Assembly (NCBI GenBank): GCA_002376235.1
Contig: DFNX01000016.1
Location: 124,001-188,000 of the forward strand
DNA: 64,000 bases
Reading direction: 5' to 3'
Source of the DNA: Neorhizobium sp. UBA3556
Lineage (GTDB): Bacteria; Pseudomonadota; Alphaproteobacteria; Rhizobiales; Rhizobiaceae
The notes below the pieces were generated by a model. The model saw nothing but the letters and a program-made list of their open reading frames with translations, did not search any database and was not told the origin of the DNA. Shown here piece by piece: positions 8,021 through 17,821 of the stretch. The translations under genes and the position numbers were made by a program. The first letter of the stretch is position 1; each line of letters begins with the position of its first letter.

Positions 8021-9520
8021 CTATTTCGAAGACGCCTTCTTCTTGTCCACCGTGACGGTTGGCTCCACCGTTGTCGGCGTGGCCGTATCCGTCAGTTGGA
8101 CGGTTTTGGTCGGCGTTTCTTCCGCCCGCTTTTCCCCCATCCGGTTCCAGGCATCGAGGCCGGCGATCTTGTAGGCCTCGGCAAGCGTCGGATAGTTGAA
8201 GGTGTTCTCGACGAAATACTCGACCGTGCCTTTGAGGTTAAGCACGGCCTGGCCGATATGGACCAACTCTGTTGCGCCTTCACCGACGATGTGGACGCCG
8301 AGAAGACGCCGCGTCTTCAGCGAGAAGATCAGCTTCAAGAGACCGCTGTCGAGGCCCATGATGTGGCCGCGCGAGGTCTCGCGGAACCTCGCGACGCCGC
8401 ACTCGTAAGGAATGCCGCGCTCACGCATCTCTTCTTCGGTCAGGCCGCAGGTGGAGATCTCCGGCACGGCATAGATTCCATAGGGGAAATATTTCTGCGG
8501 CTCCTTGGCCATCGCGCCAACCGCGACACGGGCAGCGATTCGCCCCTGTTCCATCGATGTGGAAGCAAGGCTTGGAAAACCGACGACGTCACCGGCAGCA
8601 TAGATGCCGGGAACGGAGGTCTCGAAGGTCTCAGGATTGACCCGCAGGCGGCCACGGCTGTCTGCCTCAAGCCCCGCCGCAGAAAGGTTCAGCATATCGG
8701 TCGCGCCAACCCGGCCGGCGGCGTAAAGCACCATGTCGGCAATGATCTTGCGGCCGGTATCGACAGTGACCGCGATCTTGCCATCCGGCAGCTTTTCCAC
8801 CGTCTCTGCCTTCTGGCCGAGCAGAAGCTTCATGTTGCGGTCACGCAGTTGGTAGGTGAAGTCCTCGATGATTTCCTTGTCGATGAAATCGAGAAGCGTA
8901 GGCTTCGGATCGATGACGGTCACCGCAGCGTCGAGCGCGGAAAAGATCGTCGCATATTCGATGCCGATGACGCCTGCGCCGATAACAACGATGGAGCGGG
9001 GAATGCTGTGGATCTCCAGCAGTTCGTCGCTGTCGAGAACCGTCTTGTTGTCGAAGGGGATAGATTCCGGCCGATAGGGGCGGGTGCCGACGGCAAGCAG
9101 GATGCTCTTGCCCGAGACGTGAACCGTGTCATCGTCATCCTTGACGATCTGCATCGTATCCTTCGAAACGAAGCTCGCCTTGCCGCGAATATGCTGAACC
9201 CGGTTGCGGGCAAACTGGTGCTCCAGAACATCGACTTCATGGTCGAGCGTGATCAGCAGGCGACGGCGCAGGTCTTCCGCGCTGATTTCCTGCTTTACAC
9301 GGTAGGAGCGGCCGTAAAAGCCGCGTTCACGCCAGCCGGAAAGATTGAGCGCCGTCTCGCGCAGTGTCTTCGACGGGATCGTGCCGGTATGGACCGATAC
9401 GCCGCCGACCCGTCGACCCTGCTCGACGACAAGTACCTTCTTGTCGAGCTTTGCCGCCTGGATGGCAGCACGTCGTCCGGCTGGTCCGCTGCCAACCACG
9501 ATGAGGTCGTACTGGTGCAT
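8021..9520 (-). CDS. sthA: Soluble pyridine nucleotide transhydrogenase
   Basis: A cytoplasmic flavoprotein exchanging reducing equivalents between NADPH and NAD+. It has the FAD-binding GSGPAGRRAA motif (residues 10–19), a central NAD-binding GAGVIGIEYA and the C-terminal dimerisation domain. At the site where lipoamide dehydrogenases have a redox-active disulfide, the sequence reads GGVSVHTGTIPSK, so both cysteines are absent. This is the mark of the Sth branch rather than of a disulfide reductase. The C-terminal ~30 residues, Thr/Pro-rich then KKKASSK, extend beyond the usual end. The ATG follows ggag. Confidence 0.9.
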   Translation of the reverse strand: MHQYDLIVVGSGPAGRRAAIQAAKLDKKVLVVEQGRRVGGVSVHTGTIPSKTLRETALNLSGWRERGFYGRSYRVKQEISAEDLRRRLLITLDHEVDVLEHQFARNRVQHIRGKASFVSKDTMQIVKDDDDTVHVSGKSILLAVGTRPYRPESIPFDNKTVLDSDELLEIHSIPRSIVVIGAGVIGIEYATIFSALDAAVTVIDPKPTLLDFIDKEIIEDFTYQLRDRNMKLLLGQKAETVEKLPDGKIAVTVDTGRKIIADMVLYAAGRVGATDMLNLSAAGLEADSRGRLRVNPETFETSVPGIYAAGDVVGFPSLASTSMEQGRIAARVAVGAMAKEPQKYFPYGIYAVPEISTCGLTEEEMRERGIPYECGVARFRETSRGHIMGLDSGLLKLIFSLKTRRLLGVHIVGEGATELVHIGQAVLNLKGTVEYFVENTFNYPTLAEAYKIAGLDAWNRMGEKRAEETPTKTVQLTDTATPTTVEPTVTVDKKKASSK

Positions 9521-9720
9521 GAAATTCTCCGTTTAGAACTCGCTGGTCCCGCCAGCCAAAACAACCAGACCCGATCGACTCGACTATTCTAAAATTCTGA
9601 TTGCATGCGGCAATGTTTCGAAAATGACAAAAGACAAGTGTGTGGGCAAGGCCCAAGCCTGTCCAAAAATACGACTATTGTGCGGTGCAATGATGACGGT
9701 CTTTGAACGTTAGTCAGCGG

Positions 9721-10571
9721 TTATCGGCCGTTTCTTGCCGTATCGAGCAACTGTCTGACACGCTCGGCGTCCGCTTCGGTCATCGGCGTGAATACGACAA
9801 GGCCGAGATCCGGCCGGCCATCGACAGTGAAGGACGAATATTCCATTATCAGGTCGCCGGCGATCTCGTGGCGGAAATGTTTCGTCCCGGCTCCATAATT
9901 CTCGATGTCGTAGTTCTGCCAGATCGCACGGAACTCTGGGCTTGCCCGGCTGAGTTCGTCGACCATTGCCTGCAGGGCTTGCGGGGGCGACGCCTTGATC
10001 GCTTCAGCACGGAAAGATGCCACTGCCGAACGCGCGTCCCGTTCCCAGTTGACCATGTGTCCGCGAACCCGTTCGTTGCAGAAGATCAGCTTCAGGATGT
10101 TACGCTCTTCTGGCGGCAGAAGAGCGTAATCGGTCATCACGGCGCTGGCCGCTGCATTCCAGCCGACGACATCCCAAAGTGCGGTGCGCAGCACGGCCGG
10201 GCTGAATGTCATCGCATCGAGAACCCGCTGCAATTGCGCGGATATCGGCTCGAACGGCTGATGACGAATTTCCGGCGGTCGATGCTGCGCCAGCAGGAAA
10301 AGATGCTCGCCAGGGCACTGGTGAGTGCCAGTGCCCTGGCGAGCCGGTCCAGTACATCGCTCGAAGGCGAGCCGCCGCGGCCCTGTTCGAGCCACATATA
10401 CCATGTGGCGCTGACATTGGCGCGCTGGGCAACCTCTTCGCGCCGCAGGCCCGGTGTGCGGCGACGTGTTGCCTCGATACCGAATTCCGCCGGATCGAGC
10501 TTTGCCCGCCGATCTTTCAGATAGCTGCCAAGTGGATTGTCAGTCCGCGCTTTGTCGATCGCTTCTGGCAT
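9721..10571 (-). pseudogene. Frameshifted XRE-family regulator with MmyB-like ligand domain
   Basis: Two overlapping minus-strand frames together make one recognisable regulator. The first (start 10571) gives an HTH region with TPGLRREEVAQRANVSATWYMWLEQGRGG, ending in DRLARALALTS. The second resumes at EHLFLLAQHRPPEIRH and runs through the MmyB-like domain to the stop at 9721. Relatives have exactly four residues between the Thr and the Glu-His pair; restoring one base near 10330 gives that spacing. The break falls inside a perfect 17-bp inverted repeat. Relatives usually control a neighbouring oxidoreductase, here the divergent SDR gene. It is either a true −1 mutation or a sequencing error. 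Confidence 0.75.
10305..10344. repeat. Perfect 17-bp inverted repeat at the frameshift
   Basis: Arms 10305–10321 and 10328–10344 are exact reverse complements (core gccagggcactgg) with a 6-base spacer. It lies in coding sequence, between the HTH and ligand domains of the regulator, precisely where the frame breaks. Long perfect hairpins arise by template switching at imperfect palindromes. Confidence 0.9.
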
Positions 10572-10676
10572 GGTCGTCAGCCTGTTAGTCTCGATACCGG
10601 TATAAGGTCACGGCTTTTATCGCCCGCATCGGGATCATATCCGACATCCATCAACATGCGAGCATGAGGTTTTCAT

Positions 10677-11573
10677 ATGCGTGTCTTCGTTACGGGTGCA
10701 ACGGGTTTTGTCGGTTCCGCCGTCATTCGGGAGCTTGTTTCCGCCGGTCATCAGGTTCTCGGCCTGTCTCGCTCCGAGACCAGCAGCACTTCGCTGCAGG
10801 CAGCCGGGGCGGATGTTCATCGTGGTTCACTGGATGATCTTGCCAGCCTTCAGGCAGGTGCGGCTGCTGCGGATGCCGTCATTCACACCGGTTTCAATCA
10901 CGATTTCTCGAAATACAAGGAGAGCTGCGAAACTGACCGACGTATCATAGCAGCCTTTGGCGACGAGCTTTCCGGTTCAGATCGTCCTTTGCTAGTGACG
11001 TCCGGGTCCGGACTGTTGCAAGTTGGTCGGCCATCTACGGAAGATGATTTGCCGAACCGCAGCTCATCCGTCATCCCCCGTGTCGCGACCGAAGAGGCTG
11101 TGGCGGCAATCGTTGAGCGTGGTGTGAAAGCCTCCCTGATCCGTCTGCCGCCCTCGGTTCATGGAACCGGCGACCATGGCTTCGTGCCGATACTGATCGC
11201 CAGGGCGCGCGAGACGGGCGTGTCCGCCTATGTCGGCAATGTCGACAACCGCTGGCCTGCGGTTCATCGGCTCGATGCGGCGAAGGTCTATCGTCTGGCA
11301 CTAGAGCGGGGAGCACTAGAGCCGCGCTATCATGCGGTGGCGGAAGAAGGTGTGCCGTTCCGGCAGATTGCCGACCTCATCGGTCGCCGTCTCGGCGTGC
11401 CTATCGTCTCCAAAAGCCGTGAAGAGGCCGCGTCGCATTTCGGCTGGTTCGCCCATTTCGCCGGCATGGATAGCCCGGCATCGAGCGCGAAGACGAAAGA
11501 ATGGCTGAACTGGAAGCCAATCCAACCCGGCCTGCTGGAGGATCTCGATCAGGATGCCTATTTTACCGGCTGA
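10677..11573 (+). CDS. SDR-family NAD(P)-dependent oxidoreductase/epimerase
   Basis: A 298-residue extended short-chain dehydrogenase. The Rossmann motif is VTGATGFVGSAVIREL at residues 5–20; a downstream region with PRVATEEAVAA lies where the catalytic Tyr-x3-Lys normally falls, but the Tyr is not obvious. It therefore resembles the atypical SDR group that binds NADP without a full catalytic set. It is divergent from the frameshifted regulator, with 105 bases between starts, the usual arrangement for a regulator and its target. Substrate unknown. Confidence 0.8.
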   Translation: MRVFVTGATGFVGSAVIRELVSAGHQVLGLSRSETSSTSLQAAGADVHRGSLDDLASLQAGAAAADAVIHTGFNHDFSKYKESCETDRRIIAAFGDELSGSDRPLLVTSGSGLLQVGRPSTEDDLPNRSSSVIPRVATEEAVAAIVERGVKASLIRLPPSVHGTGDHGFVPILIARARETGVSAYVGNVDNRWPAVHRLDAAKVYRLALERGALEPRYHAVAEEGVPFRQIADLIGRRLGVPIVSKSREEAASHFGWFAHFAGMDSPASSAKTKEWLNWKPIQPGLLEDLDQDAYFTG

Positions 11574-11588
11574 AAACGAGGCGAGGGG

Positions 11589-12407
11589 TCAGATCAGCCT
11601 CAACCCCTTGAGGCTGGCATGGCCGTCCTTGCCGATGATGATGTGGTCGTGGACGGTGATGCCGAGCGGTTTTGCCGTATCTACGATCGTTTTGGTCATG
11701 TCGATATCGGCGCGTGACGGGGTCGGGTCTCCACTCGGGTGATTGTGGACCAGAATGATGGCGGTGGCGGAGAGTTCCAGCGCCCTCCGCACCACTTCGC
11801 GGGGATAGACCGGGGTGTGATCGACCGTTCCCTTGCCCTGAATTTCATCGGCAATCAGCGCATTGCGCTTGTCGAGAAACAGGATGCGGAACTGTTCGCG
11901 GGCCTCATAGGCCATCACCGCATGGCAATAATCGATCACCGAAGACCAGGAGGAAAGCACCTGCTTTTCGCGAAGTTCGCTGCGCAAGATCCGCTGACCG
12001 ACCGTCGCGACCAGTTTGAGATCGAGCGCGACGCTTTCGCCGATCCCCTTGACCTCCTGCAACAGGCTCGTAGGAGCGCCGAACACGCCTGCAAGCGAGC
12101 CGAAGCGGGCGAGCAGCGCTTTCGCCAGCGGCTTGGTGTCCCGGCGCGGGATCGAGCGGAACAGCAAAAGCTCGAGGATTTCATAATCGGCGAGCGATGT
12201 ATCGCCATGGTCGCGGTATTTGTCGCGCAACCGCTCGCGGTGTCCGAGATAATGCTCGGCTGCTCCGGGTAATTGATCCGCCTTGAGCGGCGCCCGCTTC
12301 CCCACGTGTTCGGCAAAATGACCGCGCTCGTCGGCAAACAAGTCGTCACGCCCCGTCTCCTCGGCTGCTTCATGCGAATCCTGCGAGGAGGCGGGGGGCT
12401 TGTTCAT
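11589..12407 (-). CDS. radC: RadC-family (JAB/MPN) protein
   Basis: A 272-residue protein with an N-terminal helix–hairpin–helix region and a C-terminal MPN+ metalloprotease-like domain with the metal motif HNHPSGDPTPSRAD. Despite the historic name, a role in DNA repair is doubtful and the biochemical activity is unsettled. It follows map by 3 bases on the same strand, so it is probably the last gene of a phaC/sfsA/map/radC unit. The acidic N terminus (~35 residues) is not part of the family core. Confidence 0.88.
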   Translation of the reverse strand: MNKPPASSQDSHEAAEETGRDDLFADERGHFAEHVGKRAPLKADQLPGAAEHYLGHRERLRDKYRDHGDTSLADYEILELLLFRSIPRRDTKPLAKALLARFGSLAGVFGAPTSLLQEVKGIGESVALDLKLVATVGQRILRSELREKQVLSSWSSVIDYCHAVMAYEAREQFRILFLDKRNALIADEIQGKGTVDHTPVYPREVVRRALELSATAIILVHNHPSGDPTPSRADIDMTKTIVDTAKPLGITVHDHIIIGKDGHASLKGLRLI

Positions 12408-12410
12408 CGG

Positions 12411-13253
12411 TCAGCCTTCGAGCGGCGGAAGTCCGGGGCGGTCGAAACCACCGGGCGAAAGGGTAAAGATCTCGCAGCCCGTGGCGGTAACGCCAATCGC
12501 GTGCTCGTATTGGGCCGAAAGCGACCGGTCGCGGGTCACCGCCGTCCATCCATCGGCGAGAACCTTCACATGCGGCTTGCCCAGATTGATCATCGGCTCG
12601 ATCGTGAAGATCATACCTTCTTTCAACTCCGGACCTTCGTCGGAGCGGCCGTAATGCAGGATGTTCGGCGAATCGTGGAACAACTGGCCGACGCCATGGC
12701 CGCAGAAATCGCGCACGACAGAGCAGCGCTCGGCTTCCGCATAGGTCTGGATCGCTTCGCCGATCGCGCCAGTGCGCACGCCGGGCTTGACGACGGCAAT
12801 GCCGCGCATCAGGCATTCGTAGGTCACTTCCAACAGACGCTCTGCAGCACGCTTGATTTGCCCGACCGGATACATGCGGCTGGAATCGCCATGCCATCCG
12901 TCGAGAATGTAGGTGACGTCGATATTGACGATATCGCCTTCGCGCAGAGGTTTGTCGTCCGGCATGCCGTGGCAGACGACATGGTTGATCGAGGTGCAGA
13001 CCGAATATTTGTAACCGCGATAGTTCAGCGTCGCGGGAAGCGCGCCATGATCCATGCCGAACTCTAAGACGAACCGGTCGATCGCGCTGGTGGTGATGCC
13101 CGGCTTGATGATCGAAGCGAGTTCATCGAGGCAACGCGCGGTCAGAAGACAAGCCTTGCGCATGCCGGCGAAGTCGTCGGTTGTGTTGTATAGACGGATT
13201 GCACCCGTATTCTTTAGGGGGGCGGAAACCGCCTCAATATAATTGACCATCAT
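12411..13253 (-). CDS. map: Type I methionine aminopeptidase
   Basis: Removes the initiator methionine from new proteins. The pita-bread metal ligands are visible in NIDVTYILDGWHGDSSRM (Asp pair), FCGHGVGQ (His), FTIEPMI (Glu) and YEHAIGV (Glu). The start is the double ATG at 13253/13250 after gagaa; further upstream frame lies between genes and is unlike the family. About 280 residues, close to the norm for the longer alphaproteobacterial enzymes. Flanked by sfsA and radC, closely spaced. Confidence 0.93.
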   Translation of the reverse strand: MMVNYIEAVSAPLKNTGAIRLYNTTDDFAGMRKACLLTARCLDELASIIKPGITTSAIDRFVLEFGMDHGALPATLNYRGYKYSVCTSINHVVCHGMPDDKPLREGDIVNIDVTYILDGWHGDSSRMYPVGQIKRAAERLLEVTYECLMRGIAVVKPGVRTGAIGEAIQTYAEAERCSVVRDFCGHGVGQLFHDSPNILHYGRSDEGPELKEGMIFTIEPMINLGKPHVKVLADGWTAVTRDRSLSAQYEHAIGVTATGCEIFTLSPGGFDRPGLPPLEG

Positions 13254-13296
13254 ATTTCTCTCATCGTTCCCCTGTTCATAATGCAGCACGCCCGCC

Positions 13297-14040
13297 TTAG
13301 TCCATGGCGAACAATGTCTGTGACTGCATTCCTTCCTGTAGGGGCTTCATTTCGATCAAACCCAGCGGCTCGATTCCCTCGGGCGAAACCGCGCATCTGA
13401 GTGCATATGCCTCGACGCCCCGGCTTTGTGCCCGGACAAATGCCGCAGCGTAAAACGGATCGAGGTCGGTGCAGATCGAGAAGTTTTGGCAATCCGATCG
13501 CTGGATCAGGTAAATCATCACTGCCCGGTGACCGAGTTCCGCCATGTCGCCGAGTTCTTCCAGATGTTTGGCGCCGCGCTTGGTTACCGTATCGGGAAAC
13601 TCCGCCAGTCCTGCCTGTCGGCTAAAATGGACGTTCTTCACCTCCACATAGGCATCCGGCAGGCCGTCGCCCATCAGCAGGAAGTCGATCCGTGAATTGC
13701 GACCGTATTTCTTCTCTCTCATGATTGTCGGATAACCTGAGAGGCTGGGGAGGACACCGGCGCGGATTGCTTCTTCTGTGAGCTTGTTCGGCATGCCGGT
13801 ATTGACGCCGACGATTTCGCCCTCAGCCTCTATCATCTCGAAGACATGCCGGTACTTGCGCGTCGGGCTATCATGTTCGGAAAGCCAGATCCGCGATCCG
13901 GGTGTCGTCAGTCCACGCATCGAGCCGGTATTAGGGCAGGAGCCGGTGATCGGCGTGCCGTCGTCCAAAATGGCGTCGAACAGAAAGCGCTTGTAGCGCT
14001 GCACCAGCGTGGCGGGAGTGAGAGAAGGATGAAATCGCAT
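13297..14040 (-). CDS. sfsA: SfsA family protein
   Basis: A 247-residue protein named for stimulation of sugar fermentation in E. coli, with an OB-like N-terminal part and a nuclease-like C-terminal fold; its physiological role is unclear. Conserved blocks present are LVQRYKRFLFDAIL, CPNTGSMRGL and SRIDFLL…AYVEVKNVHF. The ATG at 14040 (MRFHPSLTPATL) fits the family start; an upstream frame overlaps the phaC end. It lies 10 bases after phaC and 43 before map. Confidence 0.88.
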   Translation of the reverse strand: MRFHPSLTPATLVQRYKRFLFDAILDDGTPITGSCPNTGSMRGLTTPGSRIWLSEHDSPTRKYRHVFEMIEAEGEIVGVNTGMPNKLTEEAIRAGVLPSLSGYPTIMREKKYGRNSRIDFLLMGDGLPDAYVEVKNVHFSRQAGLAEFPDTVTKRGAKHLEELGDMAELGHRAVMIYLIQRSDCQNFSICTDLDPFYAAAFVRAQSRGVEAYALRCAVSPEGIEPLGLIEMKPLQEGMQSQTLFAMD

Positions 14041-14050
14041 GAAGAGACCG

Positions 14051-15913
14051 TCAGGCCCGCGCCAGAACATAGGTTCCGGGTGCGTCTCCGAGTGGTGATA
14101 ATGCGCCGTCGCCGGGGACACGAGCCGGCACACGTTCGGCCTCGGAATCCTGCGCTTCCACCCATGCCTGCCAATGTGGCCACCAGGAGCCGGCTGCTTC
14201 CGTTGCCTCCTTCAACCAGCCATCCAGCGTCGCGGCCGCGACGCCACCAGACCAAAAACGATACTTCGCCCGGTGCGGCGGATTGACGACGCCGGCAATA
14301 TGCCCGGAGCCGGAGAGAACGAATTCGACCGGCCCGCCGAACAGGCCGTTGCCGCGAAAGACTGAGCGGGCAGGGGCGATATGGTCCTCGCGGGTGGCAA
14401 GATTGTAGATCGGAATGGTGATGTCGCTCAGATCGATCGCGCCGCCACCGAGCTTCATTTGGCCGGCGGAGAGCGCGTTGTCGAGATAGCAGTTGCGCAG
14501 GTAGTAGGCGTGGTTGGCCGCCGCAACCCGCGTCGAATCGGAGTTCCAGTAGAGAAGATCGAAGGGCATCGGTTCCTTGCCCTTCAGGTAGTTGTTGACG
14601 ACATAGGGCCAGATCAGTTCCGACGAGCGGAGAAGGTTGAAGGCCGCCGACATCTGCGATGCCGCCATATAGCCGCTCGCCTTCATCTGCGCCTCGATGA
14701 CGGCAAGCTGCTCCTCATCGACGAAGACTTTCAATTCGCCTGCCTCGGCGAAATCCACCTGCGCGGTCAAAAGCGTGGCCGAGGCGACGCGGGTATCGTT
14801 TTTCTGCGCATGCCAGGCAAGCGCTGCGGCAAGCAGGGTGCCGCCGACGCAATATCCGATCACGTTGGACTGTTTCTCTCCGGTCGCCTGTTCGGCCGTG
14901 TCGAGCGCGAAATCGATGCCTTCGCGAATATAGGATTCCCAGTCTTTTGCAGCATGCTCACGGTCTGGATTAACCCAGGAAATGACGAACACCGTATGCC
15001 CTTGATCGACACACCACTTGATGAAGCTCTTCTCCGGCGTCAGGTCGAGAATGTAGAACTTGTTGATCCAAGGCGGCACGATCACCAGCGGCCGCTTGAA
15101 CACGGTTTCGGTAGACGGCGCATATTGGATGATCTCGCAAAGTTCGTTGCGGGCAATCACCTTGCCAGGCGTGGTTGCGAGATTGTTGCCGACTGAAAAT
15201 TGAGTGGCATCCGTCTGGCGCAGTCTCAAATGTCCGCCGCCCGCAATCACGTCCTCGGTCAGCATCCGCATGCCGGTGACGAGGTTCATGCCCTGGCTTT
15301 CCACTGTCGCACGCCATACTTCCGGATTGGTCATCGCGAAATTGCTGGGTGAAAACGCGGCGGTGAACTGCCTGACGTAGAATCGCGCCTTGTATCTGGT
15401 GATCTCGTCCAGCCCCTCCGCCTCGCTCACCAGCCTCTCGGCCCAGGAGGCGCTTGCGAGGTAAAGCTGCCGCAGGAAGGAAAAGAAAGGGTTGCGATAC
15501 CAGTCCTCGTCGGCAAAGCGCCGGTCCTTGTTCGCAGCCATATCGGCCTCGGCGCTGTCTTCTTCCCGCCCACCCGCCTGCTGAATGCTGCGCATCCAGA
15601 TCTCGAAATAGGTCGACAGAAGCAGTGTCTGCGCCTCGAGCATCCGCTTCTGGTCCGAAGTCCAATATTCAGTAAGCGCCGACATGGTCTTGATGAAATC
15701 GCCGATCGGCCCGGCGAAAAGATCGTCCGAAGTCTCGCCGCGTTCACGTGGTCCGAGCCATTCTGAGGCGGCGCGCCCCAGATTCTCGAATGCCCGCGCA
15801 GCATTCATCATCAGGGACTGAGGGTCCTTGATCGCATAGGCTTCGAAGAAACGCGCATCGAAGCCCGGAAATTCCTGTCCGGAATGTCCATGATCATCGG
15901 ACTTTCGCGCCAA
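14051..15913 (-). CDS. phaC: Class I poly(3-hydroxyalkanoate) synthase
   Basis: Polymerises (R)-3-hydroxyacyl-CoA, mainly 3-hydroxybutyryl-CoA, into storage polyester granules. The lipase-like box GYCVGG carries the nucleophile (Cys361 when counted from the ATG at 15931); PPWINKFYILDL and the C-terminal SGSGHIAGVVNPP with the catalytic His are also present. I place the start at a TTG at 15913 because gggagg sits 7 bases upstream, while the ATG at 15931 has no ribosome binding site. Divergent from a lipoprotein gene. Length (~620) is typical for rhizobia. Confidence 0.92.
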   Translation of the reverse strand: MARKSDDHGHSGQEFPGFDARFFEAYAIKDPQSLMMNAARAFENLGRAASEWLGPRERGETSDDLFAGPIGDFIKTMSALTEYWTSDQKRMLEAQTLLLSTYFEIWMRSIQQAGGREEDSAEADMAANKDRRFADEDWYRNPFFSFLRQLYLASASWAERLVSEAEGLDEITRYKARFYVRQFTAAFSPSNFAMTNPEVWRATVESQGMNLVTGMRMLTEDVIAGGGHLRLRQTDATQFSVGNNLATTPGKVIARNELCEIIQYAPSTETVFKRPLVIVPPWINKFYILDLTPEKSFIKWCVDQGHTVFVISWVNPDREHAAKDWESYIREGIDFALDTAEQATGEKQSNVIGYCVGGTLLAAALAWHAQKNDTRVASATLLTAQVDFAEAGELKVFVDEEQLAVIEAQMKASGYMAASQMSAAFNLLRSSELIWPYVVNNYLKGKEPMPFDLLYWNSDSTRVAAANHAYYLRNCYLDNALSAGQMKLGGGAIDLSDITIPIYNLATREDHIAPARSVFRGNGLFGGPVEFVLSGSGHIAGVVNPPHRAKYRFWSGGVAAATLDGWLKEATEAAGSWWPHWQAWVEAQDSEAERVPARVPGDGALSPLGDAPGTYVLARA

Positions 15914-16063
15914 TCGCAGCCTCCCGTGCATGACCGTTGTTTTCGTTTGTACATCGCCCTCGAAACCGAATACAAGTGCCGCAAAGGACGACGGTGGCGG
16001 ATGATCGCCAGCGTCAGGGTCGGACAGCGTCCGGTGGCGGTATTGACGGAGATGGGGCAGGCA

Positions 16064-16465
16064 ATGGGAATTCTAAAGCGCGGGATCGGATGCTTGTCTG
16101 TTGCGGCACCTCTGGCTCTATTGCCGCTGCTGGCCTCTTGCAACAGCCAGAGCTTCGCGCTCGATGACGGTATCCCGAACACCGCCCCGCCGGCCGTGAT
16201 TTCCCAGTCGACAGCCGAACGTGCGCCGGGGCCTGTGGTGAAGAAGGATACCGGAACCTATCCGACCTTCGACCGCACGCTTGTGGCAGCCAACGAGCAG
16301 ATTGAGGACGAGGATTACAACAAGACCGAGCCGCGCATGGCAGCGCTTGCACGCGCCCGCCGCAGCGGCTCGATCAGCGAAGCGGAATATAAAAAGCGCG
16401 TCGCCGAATATCGCAAACTGGCCACTGAGCACGGCACCGACGCGCTGAACACCATCTCGAAGTAA
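16064..16465 (+). CDS. Small lipoprotein of unknown function
   Basis: A 133-residue protein with a signal peptide (MGILKRGIGCLSVAAPLALL) ending in the lipobox LLASC, so it should be lipidated and exported. The mature part is hydrophilic and ends in a helical Lys/Arg/Glu-rich region (SEAEYKKRVAEYRKLATEHG). The ATG at 16064 is preferred over 16052 because ggggcag is at the right distance. It lies between divergent phaC and the aminotransferase; no functional link is evident. Confidence 0.7.
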   Translation: MGILKRGIGCLSVAAPLALLPLLASCNSQSFALDDGIPNTAPPAVISQSTAERAPGPVVKKDTGTYPTFDRTLVAANEQIEDEDYNKTEPRMAALARARRSGSISEAEYKKRVAEYRKLATEHGTDALNTISK

Positions 16466-16574
16466 CAGGTCGCCGCTCTTAGCACTTGCGTTTCGTCCGG
16501 TTTGGCCGCAAAGCAGGCAGATGCGACACATTGATGTCGCGCAATTGTTGCTTGATGCGCCAATGGGAAGAGAG

Positions 16575-17795
16575 ATGGAAGAGTTTCATAAAGTCCGCAG
16601 ACTGCCGCCTTACGTTTTCGAACAGGTCAACCGTTTGAAGGCCAGCGCGCGAGCGGGTGGCGCGGACATTATCGATCTCGGCATGGGCAATCCAGACCTC
16701 CCGACGCCCAAGGCGATCGTCGATAAGCTGTGCGAAGTGGTTCAGGACCCGCGCACCCACCGTTATTCGTCTTCCAAGGGCATTCCGGGCCTGCGCCGCG
16801 CGCAGGCCGCCTATTACGCCCGCCGATTCGGTGTGAAGCTCAATCCCGATACACAGGTCGTCGCGACCCTCGGTTCGAAGGAAGGTTTTGCCAACATGGC
16901 GCAGGCGATCACCGCGCCTGGCGATGTCATCCTTTGCCCGAACCCTACCTATCCGATCCACGCCTTCGGCTTCCTGATGGCGGGTGGCGTGATCCGCTCC
17001 ATGTCGGTAGAGCCGGACGACAGCTTCTTCCCGCCGCTTGAGCGGGCGGTAAAGCATTCAATCCCGAAGCCGCTGGCGCTGATCATCAACTATCCGTCCA
17101 ATCCGACGGCCTATGTGGCGAGCCTTGATTTCTACAAGGACGTCATCGCATTCGCCAAGAAACACGACATCATCGTGTTGTCTGACCTTGCCTACTCCGA
17201 GATCTATTTCGACGACAACAACCCGCCGCCGTCGGTCCTGCAGGTTCCGGGTGCTATGGATGTCTGCGTCGAGTTCACCTCGATGTCGAAAACCTTCTCC
17301 ATGCCGGGCTGGCGCATGGGCTTTGCCGTCGGTAACGAGCGCCTGATCGCCGCTTTGACCCGCGTAAAGTCCTATCTGGATTACGGCGCGTTCACGCCGA
17401 TCCAGGTTGCTGCGACCCACGCGCTGAACGGCGATGGCTCCGATATCGCGGAAGTCCGCAATGTCTACAAGCGCCGCCGCGATGTCATGGTTGACAGCTT
17501 CGGCAAGGCCGGTTTCGAAGTGCCGCCGCCGGCTGCCACCATGTTCGCCTGGGCAAAAATCCCGGAAAAGTTCCGTCACCTCGGCTCGCTTGAATTCTCC
17601 AAGCTGCTCGTCGAAAAGGCTGACGTCGCGGTTGCTCCGGGTATCGGTTTCGGCGAAATGGGTGACGATTACGTTCGCCTCGCACTTGTCGAGAACGAGC
17701 ACCGGATCCGTCAGGCGGCCCGTAATATCAAGAAGTTTTTCTCGACCGTCGACGAGACGATGCACAACGTCATTTCGTTGAATACGCATCGCTAA
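16575..17795 (+). CDS. Class I/II aminotransferase, AlaC/LL-DAP-aminotransferase-like
   Basis: A PLP enzyme of fold type I (406 residues). The PLP lysine lies in SMSKTFSMPGWRMGF; NYPSNPTAYVA supplies the conserved Asn and SDLAYSEIYFDD the Asp/Tyr pair. The sequence resembles the AlaC group (glutamate–pyruvate transaminase) often misnamed aspartate aminotransferase. ATG codons at 16521, 16563 and 16575 are in frame; 16575 has the best ribosome binding site (gggaagagag) and fits the family start (MEEFHKVRRLPPYVFEQV). A terminator separates it from hom. Confidence 0.85.
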   Translation: MEEFHKVRRLPPYVFEQVNRLKASARAGGADIIDLGMGNPDLPTPKAIVDKLCEVVQDPRTHRYSSSKGIPGLRRAQAAYYARRFGVKLNPDTQVVATLGSKEGFANMAQAITAPGDVILCPNPTYPIHAFGFLMAGGVIRSMSVEPDDSFFPPLERAVKHSIPKPLALIINYPSNPTAYVASLDFYKDVIAFAKKHDIIVLSDLAYSEIYFDDNNPPPSVLQVPGAMDVCVEFTSMSKTFSMPGWRMGFAVGNERLIAALTRVKSYLDYGAFTPIQVAATHALNGDGSDIAEVRNVYKRRRDVMVDSFGKAGFEVPPPAATMFAWAKIPEKFRHLGSLEFSKLLVEKADVAVAPGIGFGEMGDDYVRLALVENEHRIRQAARNIKKFFSTVDETMHNVISLNTHR

Positions 17796-17821
17796 GTCGG
17801 TCAACGACCGTCATAATCCTC

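Noticed and set aside
7652..9592. A 646-codon plus-strand frame over the rpsD end and sthA
   Set aside because: It crosses two strong terminators and is the complement of sthA coding sequence.
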